The notes beneath the pieces are model-generated. The model saw only the letters and a program-made list of their open reading frames with translations. It ran no database searches and was not told the DNA's origin. Positions 31,115-38,046 of a DNA stretch of 42,638 nt are shown one piece after another. The translations under genes were made by a program, and so were the position numbers. The stretch is from the NCBI GenBank assembly GCA_944389945.1, contig CALXOF010000018.1, positions 1 to 42,638 of the forward strand, given 5' to 3'. The DNA comes from an uncultured Kiritimatiellota bacterium (GTDB lineage Bacteria > Verrucomicrobiota > Kiritimatiellia > RFP12 > DVOR01). Within the stretch, counting starts at the first letter, position 1. The number at the start of each line of letters is the position of its first letter.

Positions 31115-31299
31115 GTGGCTTTCGTGAAATGTGCACCGAGTCAGCGTAGTAGGACCAATAGGACGTATAGGACCAATAGGACGGGGCGGTGAGCCGCCCT
31201 TTTTACACAGCGCCTCACCCGTCGCCCCGCAGGGGCGTCCGTTCTCCGTTTTCCGTTCTCCGTTCTCCCTTTTAGAACGCGGAGGCCTCACAGTTCTGC

Positions 31300-32706
31300 C
31301 TACAGCCCTTTATACACCGCACCCTGCACAGGGGCGACGGGGTCTTTGTAGCCTTCTTCACGGAGGATTTGGCACATGGCGGTGACCTTGTCGTCTTCGC
31401 CGTGGACGGCGAAGGCTTTGGTGATGGTGCCTTTGGCGTTGACGGCGCGGACCCAGTCGCGGAGGGCGGTGCGGTCGGCGTGAGCGGAGAGGGCGTTGAT
31501 GGTGTGGACGCGGGCGCGGAGCTCGAAGGTGTCGCCCAGGATTTTGAGCGGGGTTTGGTGTTCAACGATGCGGCGGCCCAACGTGCCTTCGGCCTGGTAG
31601 CCGACGATGAGGATGATGTTGCGGGGGTCTTCGACGCCGTTTTGGAGGTGGTGAAGGATGCGGCCGCCTTCGCACATGCCGCTGGCGGCGATGATGACCA
31701 TGGGGCCTTCGGCGTGGTTGAGGGCCTTGGATTGGTCGGCGGTCTCGAGGAATTGGAGGCCGGGCATCTTGAAGAGCTCGATGCCTTGGCGGAGGAGGTC
31801 GCTGGCGGCCTGGCCGTAGCAATCGGTGTGGCGGGCGTAGATTTTGGTGGCCTTGAGGGAGAGGGGGGAATCGACGTAGATGGGCACCTGCGGGATCTTC
31901 TTGTCGCGGATGAGGCCGTTGAGGAAGAAGAGAATCTGCTGGGTGCGGCCGACGCTGAAGGCGGGGATGATGAGCTTGGCGCGCTGCTGGACGATGTCGT
32001 CGATGTAGTCGCGGAGGCGGCCGGAGACGTTGGCGCGCGGGGGGTGGTCGCGGTCGGCGTAGGTGGATTCCACCAGGAGGGTGTGCACGCCGATGGGCGG
32101 GTCGGGCGGCGGGAGGATGGGCGCGCCGGGCTGGCCGACGTCGCCGGAGAAGAGCAACCGCCGGTAGGTGCCGTTGGGCTGGCGGGCGATGAGCTCGACG
32201 TGGGCGGAGCCGAGGATGTGGCCGGCGTTGTGGAAGACGGCCCCCACCCCATTGCCCAGGTCGATGGCGCGTTTGTAGGGCCAACCTTGCATGAGCGAGA
32301 GGGTCTGCTCCACGTCCGGCTCTTCGTAGAGCGGCTCGAAGGGGGTGCGGCCCTCGGCGATGCGGCGGCGGTTGACGATCTCGACGTCGTGCTTGGTGAT
32401 GAAGGCGCAGTCGCGGAGCATGGGGTCGCAAAGGTCGCGCGTGGCCTCGGTGGTGTGGATGGGGCCGCGCCACCCCGCCCGGATGAGCGAGGGGAGGTTG
32501 CCGCTGTGGTCGATATGCGCGTGGGAGAGCAACACGCAATCGACGGTCTTGGGGTCGACCATTAGTTTGCGGTTGCGCTCGAAGGCCTCCTTGCGGTGCC
32601 CCTGATAGAGGCCGCAATCGAGTAAGATCCGCAGACCATTGACATCAACGATGTGCATGGAGCCCGTGGTGGTGCGGGCGGCCCCTTGGAAGGTGACGGT
32701 GAACAT
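31300..32706 (-). CDS. beta-CASP metallo-beta-lactamase-fold RNA/DNA hydrolase
   Basis: 468 residues. MBL motifs: H62-A-H64-I-D66-H67 and later AGHILGSAHVEL and LLFSGDVGQ; then the beta-CASP insert (VESTYADRDHPP, IIPAFSVGRTQQILFFLN, DSPLSLKATKIY, IIAASGMCEGGRILHHL) and the C-terminal RMMBL motif (HTINALSAHADR, VHGE). This is the layout of CPSF-73/YsdA-like bacterial nucleases with two zinc ions; RNA processing is the expected role but has not been shown. ATG 32706 has AAGGAG at the right distance. It is monocistronic, downstream of the tRNA cluster on the same strand. Confidence 0.9.
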   Translation of the reverse strand: MFTVTFQGAARTTTGSMHIVDVNGLRILLDCGLYQGHRKEAFERNRKLMVDPKTVDCVLLSHAHIDHSGNLPSLIRAGWRGPIHTTEATRDLCDPMLRDCAFITKHDVEIVNRRRIAEGRTPFEPLYEEPDVEQTLSLMQGWPYKRAIDLGNGVGAVFHNAGHILGSAHVELIARQPNGTYRRLLFSGDVGQPGAPILPPPDPPIGVHTLLVESTYADRDHPPRANVSGRLRDYIDDIVQQRAKLIIPAFSVGRTQQILFFLNGLIRDKKIPQVPIYVDSPLSLKATKIYARHTDCYGQAASDLLRQGIELFKMPGLQFLETADQSKALNHAEGPMVIIAASGMCEGGRILHHLQNGVEDPRNIILIVGYQAEGTLGRRIVEHQTPLKILGDTFELRARVHTINALSAHADRTALRDWVRAVNAKGTITKAFAVHGEDDKVTAMCQILREEGYKDPVAPVQGAVYKGL

Positions 32707-32954
32707 GGCGGCTGTCTCCTTTCTTGGAGACAGTTTCGCACACCCGGGCCGGGAAGTCAAGCGGCTGTTTCCCACGAAGACACAAAAGGACGCAAGGGCC
32801 TGGGCACTTCACCGTTCGGCCCTACGGGCCTCACTACCGTGCCCATCCCTTGCGTTCTTGTCGTTTCCTGGAAACCCCTCGCGTCTTTGCGGTTCACTGC
32901 ACGGCGTCAGGGTAAAAAAAGAAGCCCGGTGGGCTTCGCAAGAGAGGCATGAAG
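32707..32954. repeat. gap between the beta-CASP gene and tRNA cluster
   Basis: No gene. It holds the long hairpin element copy 4 (32791-32854) preceded by CCCACGAAGACACAAAAGG, and GTCTTTGCGG words. GAAGCCCGGTGGGCTTC (about 32921-32937) is a small hairpin just past the tRNA cluster on its strand with an A/T-rich side (TTTTTT on the minus strand), a possible terminator for the tRNAs. Confidence 0.55.
32791..32854 (+). repeat. long hairpin element, copy 4
   Basis: CGCAAGGG/CCCTTGCG and GGGCAC/GTGCCC outer stems, inner GGCCC-tac-GGGCC. Confidence 0.8.
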
Positions 32955-33030
32955 TGGTGGCAAGGGTCGGGATCGAACCGACGACACGCGAATTTTCAGT
33001 CCGCTGCTCTACCAACTGAGCTACCTCGCC
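32955..33030 (-). tRNA. tRNA-Phe (GAA), copy 1
   Basis: Minus strand: acceptor GGCGAGG/CCTTGCC (G-U allowed), anticodon arm GCGGA-CTGAAAA-TTCGC, T-arm GTCGGTTCGATCCCGAC; 3' ACCA encoded. Identical to the copy at 33126. Confidence 0.97.
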
Positions 33031-33033
33031 AAA

Positions 33034-33108
33034 TGGCACCCCCAAGGAGAGTCGAACTCCTCTTACAGGCATGAAAAGCCCGTGTCCTAACCGATAGACG
33101 ATGGGGGC
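33034..33108 (-). tRNA. tRNA-Glu (UUC)
   Basis: Minus strand: acceptor GCCCCCA/TGGGGGT, anticodon arm CGGGC-TTTTCAT-GCCTG (anticodon TTC), T-arm GAGGAGTTCGACTCTCC, discriminator G and encoded CCA. It lies between two identical tRNA-Phe genes. Confidence 0.96.
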
Positions 33109-33125
33109 AGGTGCCGCTTGACGAC

Positions 33126-33201
33126 TGGTGGCAAGGGTCGGGATCGAACCGACGACACGCGAATTTTCAGTCCGCTGCTCTACCAACTGAGCTACCTCGC
33201 C
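33126..33201 (-). tRNA. tRNA-Phe (GAA), copy 2
   Basis: Identical to the tRNA-Phe at 32955-33030, CCA encoded. It is first in the cluster, so nearest the promoter. Confidence 0.97.
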
Positions 33202-33220
33202 AGGCAGGTCAAGTGCATAT

Positions 33221-33250
33221 AAGATACCAAAACCCAAATACAGAATGCAA
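33221..33250 (-). promoter_or_regulatory. promoter of the Phe-Glu-Phe tRNA cluster
   Basis: Minus strand TTGCAT (33245-33250), 18 bp, TATCTT (33221-33226). The predicted start is about 13 nt before the first tRNA. Confidence 0.65.
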
Positions 33251-33564
33251 GCAAAATCTTTTTGGCGCCCATTGAAGCGCCAAAAAGATTGCTGATTGGC
33301 TGATTCGCTGATTGGAGCGCACCGCAAAGACTGCCAGCGTGATGGAACCGCCGATTTCGCCGATTGGAGCCGATTAGGGGCCGGCTCCCGCCGGCTGACT
33401 GCCAGAATGGGAAACGCAGATTGTTCCGTCGCTTCGCTAGGAAGACCTTCGGTGACACAGATTGTTGCAGATTTTGGCGTGCTGGCGCACGCAGGACGCG
33501 CAATGGAAGCTTAGAAGTTTGGAGGCTTGGAAGTTTGGACAGGCCTCACGCTGCGCGGCTATTA

Positions 33565-33597
33565 CCGTGCAGGCCCAAAGGGCCAAACCTTCCACGG
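33565..33597 (+). repeat. TTCCACGG double-stem module, copy 5
   Basis: Outer CCGTG/CACGG, inner GGCCC-aaa-GGGCC, flank AAACCTTCCACGG. Confidence 0.75.
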
Positions 33598-33832
33598 CTA
33601 AGAACACGAAGAACCACAAAGGGACACAAAGGAAAAGCGATGCAAGAGGCGGGCCGTGCGTGCGCACAAGGCGCACGTCCGGCCCGGGGGCCTGTGGGAG
33701 CATGGCGGGCTTCGCACGCCACGCTTTGGGAATTGGGAATCTTGCGGCGTCAGCCGCCGTCCTAGTTGTCCTATAGGTCCTATAGGTCCTACCGCAGAGT
33801 TTGAGTGTTTTTCCCAGGAAAGTCACCGGAAA

Positions 33833-33879
33833 CGCAAGGGATGGGCACGGCAGAGGGCCGAAGGGCCGAACGGTCGCGT
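33833..33879 (-). repeat. long hairpin element, copy 5 (one arm lost)
   Basis: ACGCAAGGGATGGGCAC and an inner GGCC-gaag-GGCC are present, but the opposite arm is replaced by GGTCGCGTTTTATTT, so the outer stem cannot form. Confidence 0.65.
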
Positions 33880-33912
33880 TTTATTTTTCCAATCAGCCAA
33901 TCAGCCAATCAG

Positions 33913-33950
33913 CCGGGCGCTCCGGCGGAGCGCCCGTGTCTTCGTGGAAA
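33913..33950 (-). repeat. gene-end module behind the Cys-rich gene
   Basis: On the minus strand TTCCACGAAGACAC, then GGGCGCTCC-gcc-GGAGCGCCC, then GGCTGATTG octamers, beginning a few bases after the stop. Confidence 0.8.
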
Positions 33951-33953
33951 CAA

Positions 33954-34532
33954 TCAGGCCTCGGGGGCGGGGGTGACATCCGGGGCGGGCGCGGGGGCAG
34001 GCTCCGGCGTCGGTTCGGGCGTGGCCGGGATGGAGGCCTCGTCAGGCGCGGCGGGTGCGGCATCCGGCGGAGGGAGGTCCGGACGTTGCCCACCGGGACG
34101 CGGACGACGGACGCGCCGGGGCGGCGGAGGTTCTTTGCCGGCCTCGATGTCCGCGGCCATCTGCTCCAATTGGGCGGCACGGGCACGGAGGCGCGCGGCG
34201 CGTTGGGCGGGGGTCAGCGGTTGAGGCATGGCCTGGCCATCTTTCACGGGACGGGGCCGTCCACGCCAGTGACGGGGCTCGGGGTGGTGACGCGGCGGCA
34301 TGGGTCGGGCCACGCACGCGCCATCGGGGCAATCGACCGGCACGGCGCGGCAGTTCCGCCCGGGGCACTCGGCCGGCACGGCGTTGCACCCGCGCACAGG
34401 ACAGGGTTGGGCCACGCATCCGCCATCTGGGCAGTCGGTGGGACAGACTGCCGGTGCGGCGGGTTGTGCCTCTTGGGCAAAGGCCGGCACGGCGGCAAAC
34501 AAGAGGGTCGCAAGGAGGAGGGATGTTCTCAT
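33954..34532 (-). CDS. exported cysteine- and proline-rich protein
   Basis: 192 residues. The signal peptide MRTSLLLATLLFAAVPAFA is followed by a 45-residue cysteine cluster (nine Cys from C30; the words CPTDCPDGGC and DCPDGACV bracket it), then a His/Arg/Trp segment (MPPRHHPEPRHWRGRP), a helix (AQRAARLRARAAQLEQMAADIE) and an unstructured Pro/Ala/Glu tail. The cysteines could bind metal or form disulfides in the periplasm. I recognise no family. The extended -10 TGTTATCTT is on the minus strand (about 34557-34565), and GAAAGGA precedes ATG 34532. It is monocistronic and ends in a gene-end repeat module. Confidence 0.7.
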   Translation of the reverse strand: MRTSLLLATLLFAAVPAFAQEAQPAAPAVCPTDCPDGGCVAQPCPVRGCNAVPAECPGRNCRAVPVDCPDGACVARPMPPRHHPEPRHWRGRPRPVKDGQAMPQPLTPAQRAARLRARAAQLEQMAADIEAGKEPPPPRRVRRPRPGGQRPDLPPPDAAPAAPDEASIPATPEPTPEPAPAPAPDVTPAPEA

Positions 34533-35065
34533 GGCGGTATTCCTTTCTGTAAACCTAAGATAACACACCGCCACCCCAAAAACAAGAGACTCAGAGAACA
34601 GAAAACGGAGAACAGAAAACAGAATGCAGGAGGGGCGGCAGGGCCGCCCCAGAGAACAGAGAACAGTGAACAGAGAACAGAGAACAGAAGCGCCCCTGCG
34701 GGGCGACAGGTGAAGCGCCACGTAAAAGACCAAGCCTCCAAACCTCTAAACTTCCAAACTTCTAGTAGGACTGCCAGAATGGGAAACCGCAGATTTCACA
34801 GATTTTGAGCAGATTAAGGGCATGCTAGCGCACACTGGACAAGGGGCGCTACGCGCCCCAGAGAACAGAAAACAGTGAACAGAACGCGCGGCAAGCGCGC
34901 GACGGGTGGAGCTGCCGAGGTGTGGGGCGGAGCCCCGCCCGATCAAACCAAGCTTCCAAGCCTCTAAACTTCCTAGCTTCCCGCGCGTCAGCGCCCCTAC
35001 CTTATTATATAGTACCTTCTGGAGGCCAAAAAAGGGTCTTTGGAGAGACGCTAAAGGGGGCTTTC

Positions 35066-35178
35066 TGAGACCCTATAAGGGTCCGAGGTCGACCACTATA
35101 GGGGTCGATGGTGAGACCCTATAGGGGTCGAGGTCGAAACCCTTAGTGGTCCGAGGCCGACCCTTATAGGGTCTCTCT
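35066..35178. repeat. CTATAG repeat block, copy 3 (extended)
   Basis: Five words: ACCCTATAAGGGTCC, CCACTATAGGGGTC, ACCCTATAGGGGTC, ACCCTTAGTGGTCC and ACCCTTATAGGGTC. It is longer and more varied than the other two copies, but built of the same parts. Confidence 0.8.
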
Positions 35179-35304
35179 GAGGGGCGGCTGAGCCGCTCTT
35201 TTGAGGCGCTCAGGAGATGCAGGAAATGCAGGAGATACAGGAGATACAGGAGCGCCCCTACGGGGCGACGGACGAAACTACTGTCCTAGAAGTCTACGTC
35301 GCCT

Positions 35305-35375
35305 TGGGCACGTCGCAGACGTGCCGGGGGTGCAGGGAGAACTTCTCCCTGCCGGGGTGTGGGGCGGAGCCCCAC
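35305..35375 (+). repeat. GGCACGTC/GCAGGGAG triple-hairpin module, copy 2
   Basis: GGCACGTC-gca-GACGTGCC, GCAGGGAGAA-c-TTCTCCCTGC and GTGGGGC-gga-GCCCCAC in succession, nearly identical to 7756-7835. Confidence 0.8.
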
Positions 35376-35582
35376 CAAGAGAACCAAGCTTCCAAGCCTC
35401 CAAACTTCCAAGCTTCCATTGTGCGTCCAGCGTGCGCTAGCACGCCCTTAATCTGCTCAAAATCTGCGCAATCTGCGGTTCCCCACGCTGGCAGTCCTGC
35501 CGGCGGTAGCCGGCCCCTAATCGGCACCTATCGGCGAAATCGGCGGTTCCATCACACTGGCAGTCTTTGCGGAAAGGGTCGC

Positions 35583-35612
35583 TTGACAGAGGCCTTAGGG
35601 AAGGGGTATCCT
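35583..35612 (+). promoter_or_regulatory. sigma-70 type promoter of the second BspA gene
   Basis: TTGACA (35583-35588), 18 bp, TATCCT (35607-35612). AGGAG (35644-35648) precedes ATG 35654. Confidence 0.75.
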
Positions 35613-35653
35613 AAAGTTGTACTTAGGAACCAACCCCATCCGCAGGAGTCGCT

Positions 35654-36583
35654 ATGTTGCACCATCTGCTTAACCAGGCCCAAAGCCTTCTCCGCACCCT
35701 CTCCAAGGCCCTCCCCTCCACCTTTGTCCTCTTCTCCGCTCCCCTTTTCGCCTGGAAGTATTGGGTTGATCCAGTCTCCCGAATTCGATGGGAGTATTCT
35801 ATCGACAATTCTAATAACGTTGTGATTAACGGTTCTTCTAACGTCTCCGGTAATCTCTGTATTCCCTCTACAATCAAAGGCCATCGCGTGACGAGAATCG
35901 GAGCTAACGCGTTTGAAGATTGCACCAGACTGACCTCGGTGACAATCCCAGACGGCGTAACGACAATTGGAGGAAGAGCGTTTTTTAATTGTACGGGGTT
36001 GACCTCTGTAACGATTCCGGACGGCGTAACGACAATTGGAGGAGGAGCGTTTCACAGTACCAGCCTGACTTCGGTGATCATCCCGAATAGCGTGACGACA
36101 ATTGGAAGAGACGCGTTTGCGAGTTCAGACCTGACCTCGGTGACCATTCCGGACAGCGTGACGTATATTGGGGAGTTTGCATTTTGGAATTGCACAAACC
36201 TGACTTCTGTTACCATTCCAGACAGCGTGACGACAATTGAAGGTTGCGCGTTTCAGGGTTCAGCACTAATCTCGGTGACAATTCCAGACAGTGTAACGGC
36301 AATCGAGGAGTACGTATTTTCCGATTGCACTAGGTTGGTATCGGTGACAATCCCGGACAGCGTGAAGACAATCGAGGGCGGGGCGTTTTCCGGTTGTACG
36401 AGTCTGACCTCAGTAACCATCCCGGACAGCGTGACGAAAATCGAGTATTTCGCGTTTCGTGATTGTTCCAATTTGAAACGTGTTTATATTCTCAACAGCG
36501 AATGTGACATTCATGAAGAGGCCTTTTTGCGGTGTCCCGTAGAGATAATCTTTGGACCGCCCCCAAAAAGCATCAGTTACTAA
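35654..36583 (+). CDS. BspA-type leucine-rich repeat surface protein (small)
   Basis: 309 residues. The N-terminal hydrophobic segment (LPSTFVLFSAPLFA) acts as signal peptide. KYWVDPVSRIRWEYS matches the segment after the signal in the 746-residue protein. About nine BspA LRR units follow, consensus LTSVTIPDSVTTIGxxAFxxC, with a few units one residue group shorter (TSLTSVIIPN, SSDLTSVTIP). The end RVYILNSECDIHEEAFLRCPVEIIFG is the same cap as in the large paralogue. The DNA is clearly more A/T-rich than neighbouring genes and its repeat units are close to identical, which points to recent arrival or recent unit expansion. It is probably a surface adhesin. Confidence 0.88.
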   Translation: MLHHLLNQAQSLLRTLSKALPSTFVLFSAPLFAWKYWVDPVSRIRWEYSIDNSNNVVINGSSNVSGNLCIPSTIKGHRVTRIGANAFEDCTRLTSVTIPDGVTTIGGRAFFNCTGLTSVTIPDGVTTIGGGAFHSTSLTSVIIPNSVTTIGRDAFASSDLTSVTIPDSVTYIGEFAFWNCTNLTSVTIPDSVTTIEGCAFQGSALISVTIPDSVTAIEEYVFSDCTRLVSVTIPDSVKTIEGGAFSGCTSLTSVTIPDSVTKIEYFAFRDCSNLKRVYILNSECDIHEEAFLRCPVEIIFGPPPKSISY

Positions 36584-36826
36584 TAAATCACCTTCCACGA
36601 AAACCTCGTCGACTAATCACTAACCGCGGCGCGGTAGGACGAATAGGACCTATAGGACGACTAGGACGGCGGCTTCGCCGGTCGCCCCATAGGGGCGTGA
36701 AACTTCCAAGCTTCCAAGGCGCGTCCTGCCGGCGGTAGCCGGCCCCTAATCGGCACCAATCGGCGGAATCGGCGGTTTCTTTGCGGCGTTTTGCGGTGGT
36801 TTCCAATCAGCCAATCAGCCAATCAG
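36584..36826. repeat. intergenic repeats after the second BspA gene
   Basis: TTCCACGAAAACC, AGGACCTAT nonamers (36634-36668), GGCGGC-ttc-GCCGGTCGCC, CCATAGGGGCG, AACTTCCA octamers (36701-36718), GCGTCCTGCCGGC hairpin with AATCGGC nonamers (36720-36780), TTTGCGGCG words and AATCAGCC octamers up to the fabV terminator. Confidence 0.7.
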
Positions 36827-36866
36827 CACACAAAAAGGGCCCCGGGGTCGGGGCCCTTTTTGTGTG
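36827..36866. terminator. strong bidirectional terminator after fabV
   Basis: CACACAAAAAGGGCCCCG (36827-36844) and CGGGGCCCTTTTTGTGTG (36849-36866) form an 18-bp perfect stem with GGGT in the loop and T-runs on both strands. It ends the fab operon and can also stop BspA read-through. Confidence 0.9.
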
Positions 36867-36885
36867 ACGTGTTGCCGGAGGCGGC

Positions 36886-38031
36886 TTAGCCTTCGAAGCC
36901 GTGGAGGGCGAGGAAGTCGGTGCGGTAGCCGGCGATGTCGGTGGTGGCCTCGACGTTGTCGGGGGTGAGGGCGGCCATGAGGGCGTCGACCTCGGCCTGG
37001 ATCTCGGGGCGCATTTCCCAGTCGTCGATGCGGATGCGGCCGGCTTCATCGACGGGCATCTGGCCATCGGGGGCGTAGAGGCGCTCGCGGAGGAGACGGT
37101 CGATCTGGTCGAGGCAGTCTTCGTGGAGGCCATGGGCCTTCATCACCTTGAAGAGGCAGGAGATGTAAGGAGGCATGGCGGGGATGACTGCGGAGGCGCG
37201 GGTGACGAGGGCCTTGTTGACGGAGACGACGCCGATGCCGTTGAGGGGCTTGAGGGCCTCGGTGATGGTCTTGGCGGCGGCTTCAAGGTTCTCTTTGGCG
37301 CGGCCGAGGGTGCCGGAGCGGTAGATGTCCTGGGTGCACTTGGGCCCGATGTAGGAGTAAGCAACGGTCTTGCAGCCGGGGGCGAGGAGGCCGCGGTCGC
37401 GGAGGAAGTCCATCCAGATGACCCAGTCTTCGCCGCCCATGACCTTGACGGTGGCCTCGATTTCTTCGGGGGTGGCGGGCTCGACGGTGACCTCTTTCAT
37501 CTCGCAGGTCATGATGTCGAGGGTGCGGGCGGTGTGGGGGGCACCGATGGGCTTGATGGCGCTCTTGTAGAGGATGCCGGTCTTGGGGTCGGTGCGCATG
37601 GGGGAGGCGAGGGAGTAGACGACCAGGTCGAAGGGGGCGAAGCCGTTGTCCTTGGCGAGCTGGGCGACGGTCTCGCGGGTGGCGTCTGCGAAGGCGTCGG
37701 CGGAGAGGGTGACGGCCTTGAGGCCTTCGGCCTTGGCGGCTTCGTCGAAGGCTTCGTTGTTGTACCAGCCGGGGGATCCGGCCTTGCGGTCGGTGGGGGC
37801 GCGCTCGAAGGAGACGCCGAGGGTGTCGGCCTTGGGGCCGCCGAAGGCGACGGCGATGCGGCTGGCGAGGCCGTAGCCACCGGAGCAGCCGAGGACGAGG
37901 ACGCTCTTGGGGCCGTTCTGGATGGGGGCTTTGGCCTTTTCGCGGGCGATGTCGCGGGCGACGAAGCGCTTGCAACCTTCGCCGTCGACGTTGAGGCAGA
38001 GGCCTCCGCGGACTTTGGGTTTCTCGGACAT
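36886..38031 (-). CDS. fabV: trans-2-enoyl-CoA/ACP reductase FabV
   Basis: 381 residues (family about 400). Rossmann motif VLVLGCSGGYGLASRIA, LVVYSLASPMR, AYSYIGP and the active-site pair Y237-x8-K246 in IYRSGTLGRAK; the Y-x8-K spacing is diagnostic of FabV as opposed to FabI. It performs the last NADH-dependent step of each fatty-acid elongation cycle in the cytosol. FabV enzymes are generally less sensitive to triclosan than FabI. AAGGAG precedes the ATG at 38031, 15 nt after fabZ, last gene of the operon. Confidence 0.93.
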   Translation of the reverse strand: MSEKPKVRGGLCLNVDGEGCKRFVARDIAREKAKAPIQNGPKSVLVLGCSGGYGLASRIAVAFGGPKADTLGVSFERAPTDRKAGSPGWYNNEAFDEAAKAEGLKAVTLSADAFADATRETVAQLAKDNGFAPFDLVVYSLASPMRTDPKTGILYKSAIKPIGAPHTARTLDIMTCEMKEVTVEPATPEEIEATVKVMGGEDWVIWMDFLRDRGLLAPGCKTVAYSYIGPKCTQDIYRSGTLGRAKENLEAAAKTITEALKPLNGIGVVSVNKALVTRASAVIPAMPPYISCLFKVMKAHGLHEDCLDQIDRLLRERLYAPDGQMPVDEAGRIRIDDWEMRPEIQAEVDALMAALTPDNVEATTDIAGYRTDFLALHGFEG

Positions 38032-38046
38032 GGTGTCAGCTCCTTG

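Larger units (their letters stand above)
30753..31299. repeat. dense intergenic repeat mosaic (540 bp)
   Basis: No gene. In order: AAA promoter TGCTATACT (minus, 30772-30780); GGGGCGC-tagc-GCGCCCC (30785-30802); GGGGCGGCG/CGCCGCCCC; heptamers; TTCCACGG module (30851-30882); heptamers with CGCGCGG-caa-GCGCGCG and GACGG flank (30888-30915); GTGGGGC-aac-GCCCCAC; octamers (30957-30981); GGGCGGC/GCCGCCC; the 21-bp-stem hairpin (31042-31114); AGGACCAAT nonamers (31149-31185); GGCGG-tga-GCCGCC; CGCCCCGCAGGGGCG; CCGTTCT heptamers (31238-31270). Confidence 0.8.
33202..33953. repeat. 750-bp repeat mosaic upstream of the tRNA cluster
   Basis: No gene. tRNA promoter (33221-33250); TTTTTGGCGC..GCGCCAAAAA inverted repeat (about 33258-33290); GCTGATTG octamers; two CTGCCAG modules with CCGATTTCG nonamers and GCCGGC (33329-33414) or GCGTGC-tggc-GCACGC arms (33404-33500); AGCTTAGA octamers (33505-33540); TTCCACGG module (33565-33597); CACGAAGAACCACAAAGG words; GGCGCACGTCCGGCCC region; TCCTATAGG nonamers (33761-33792); truncated long hairpin (33833-33879); octamers; and the gene-end module (33913-33950). 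Confidence 0.75.
34533..35653. repeat. 1.1-kb repeat mosaic between the Cys-rich and second BspA genes
   Basis: No gene. Promoter of the Cys-rich gene; GAGAACA heptamers with GGGGCGGC-agg-GCCGCCCC and GCGCCCC-tgc-GGGGCG hairpins (34589-34715); AACTTCCA octamers (34733-34764); CTGCCAG/CAGATTT module with GCATGC-tagc-GCACAC (34768-34838); GGGGCGC-tac-GCGCCCC (34843-34859); heptamers; GTGGGGC-gga-GCCCC; octamers (34949-34983); CTATAG block (35066-35178); AGGAGATAC nonamers (35211-35252); GGCACGTC/GACGTGCC and GCAGGGAGAA hairpins (35305-35375); octamers; two AATCTGC/AATCGGC modules (35420-35574); promoter. Confidence 0.8.

Noticed and set aside
33258..33290. GGCGC..GCGCC inverted repeat with T/A runs as a terminator of a gene
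   Set aside because: TTTTTGGCGC and GCGCCAAAAA can pair, but no gene ends next to it on either strand; it is noted within the repeat mosaic only.
34768..34838. CAGATTT repeats as a possible replication origin with iterons
   Set aside because: The repeats are dispersed over many gaps, are GC-rich on one side and lack a DnaA gene or AT-rich unwinding region.
35217..35825. 202-residue open frame containing a CRGC-like segment
   Set aside because: It crosses the triple-hairpin module, nonamers and the BspA promoter; an equivalent frame is not kept in the other copy of the module at 7756.
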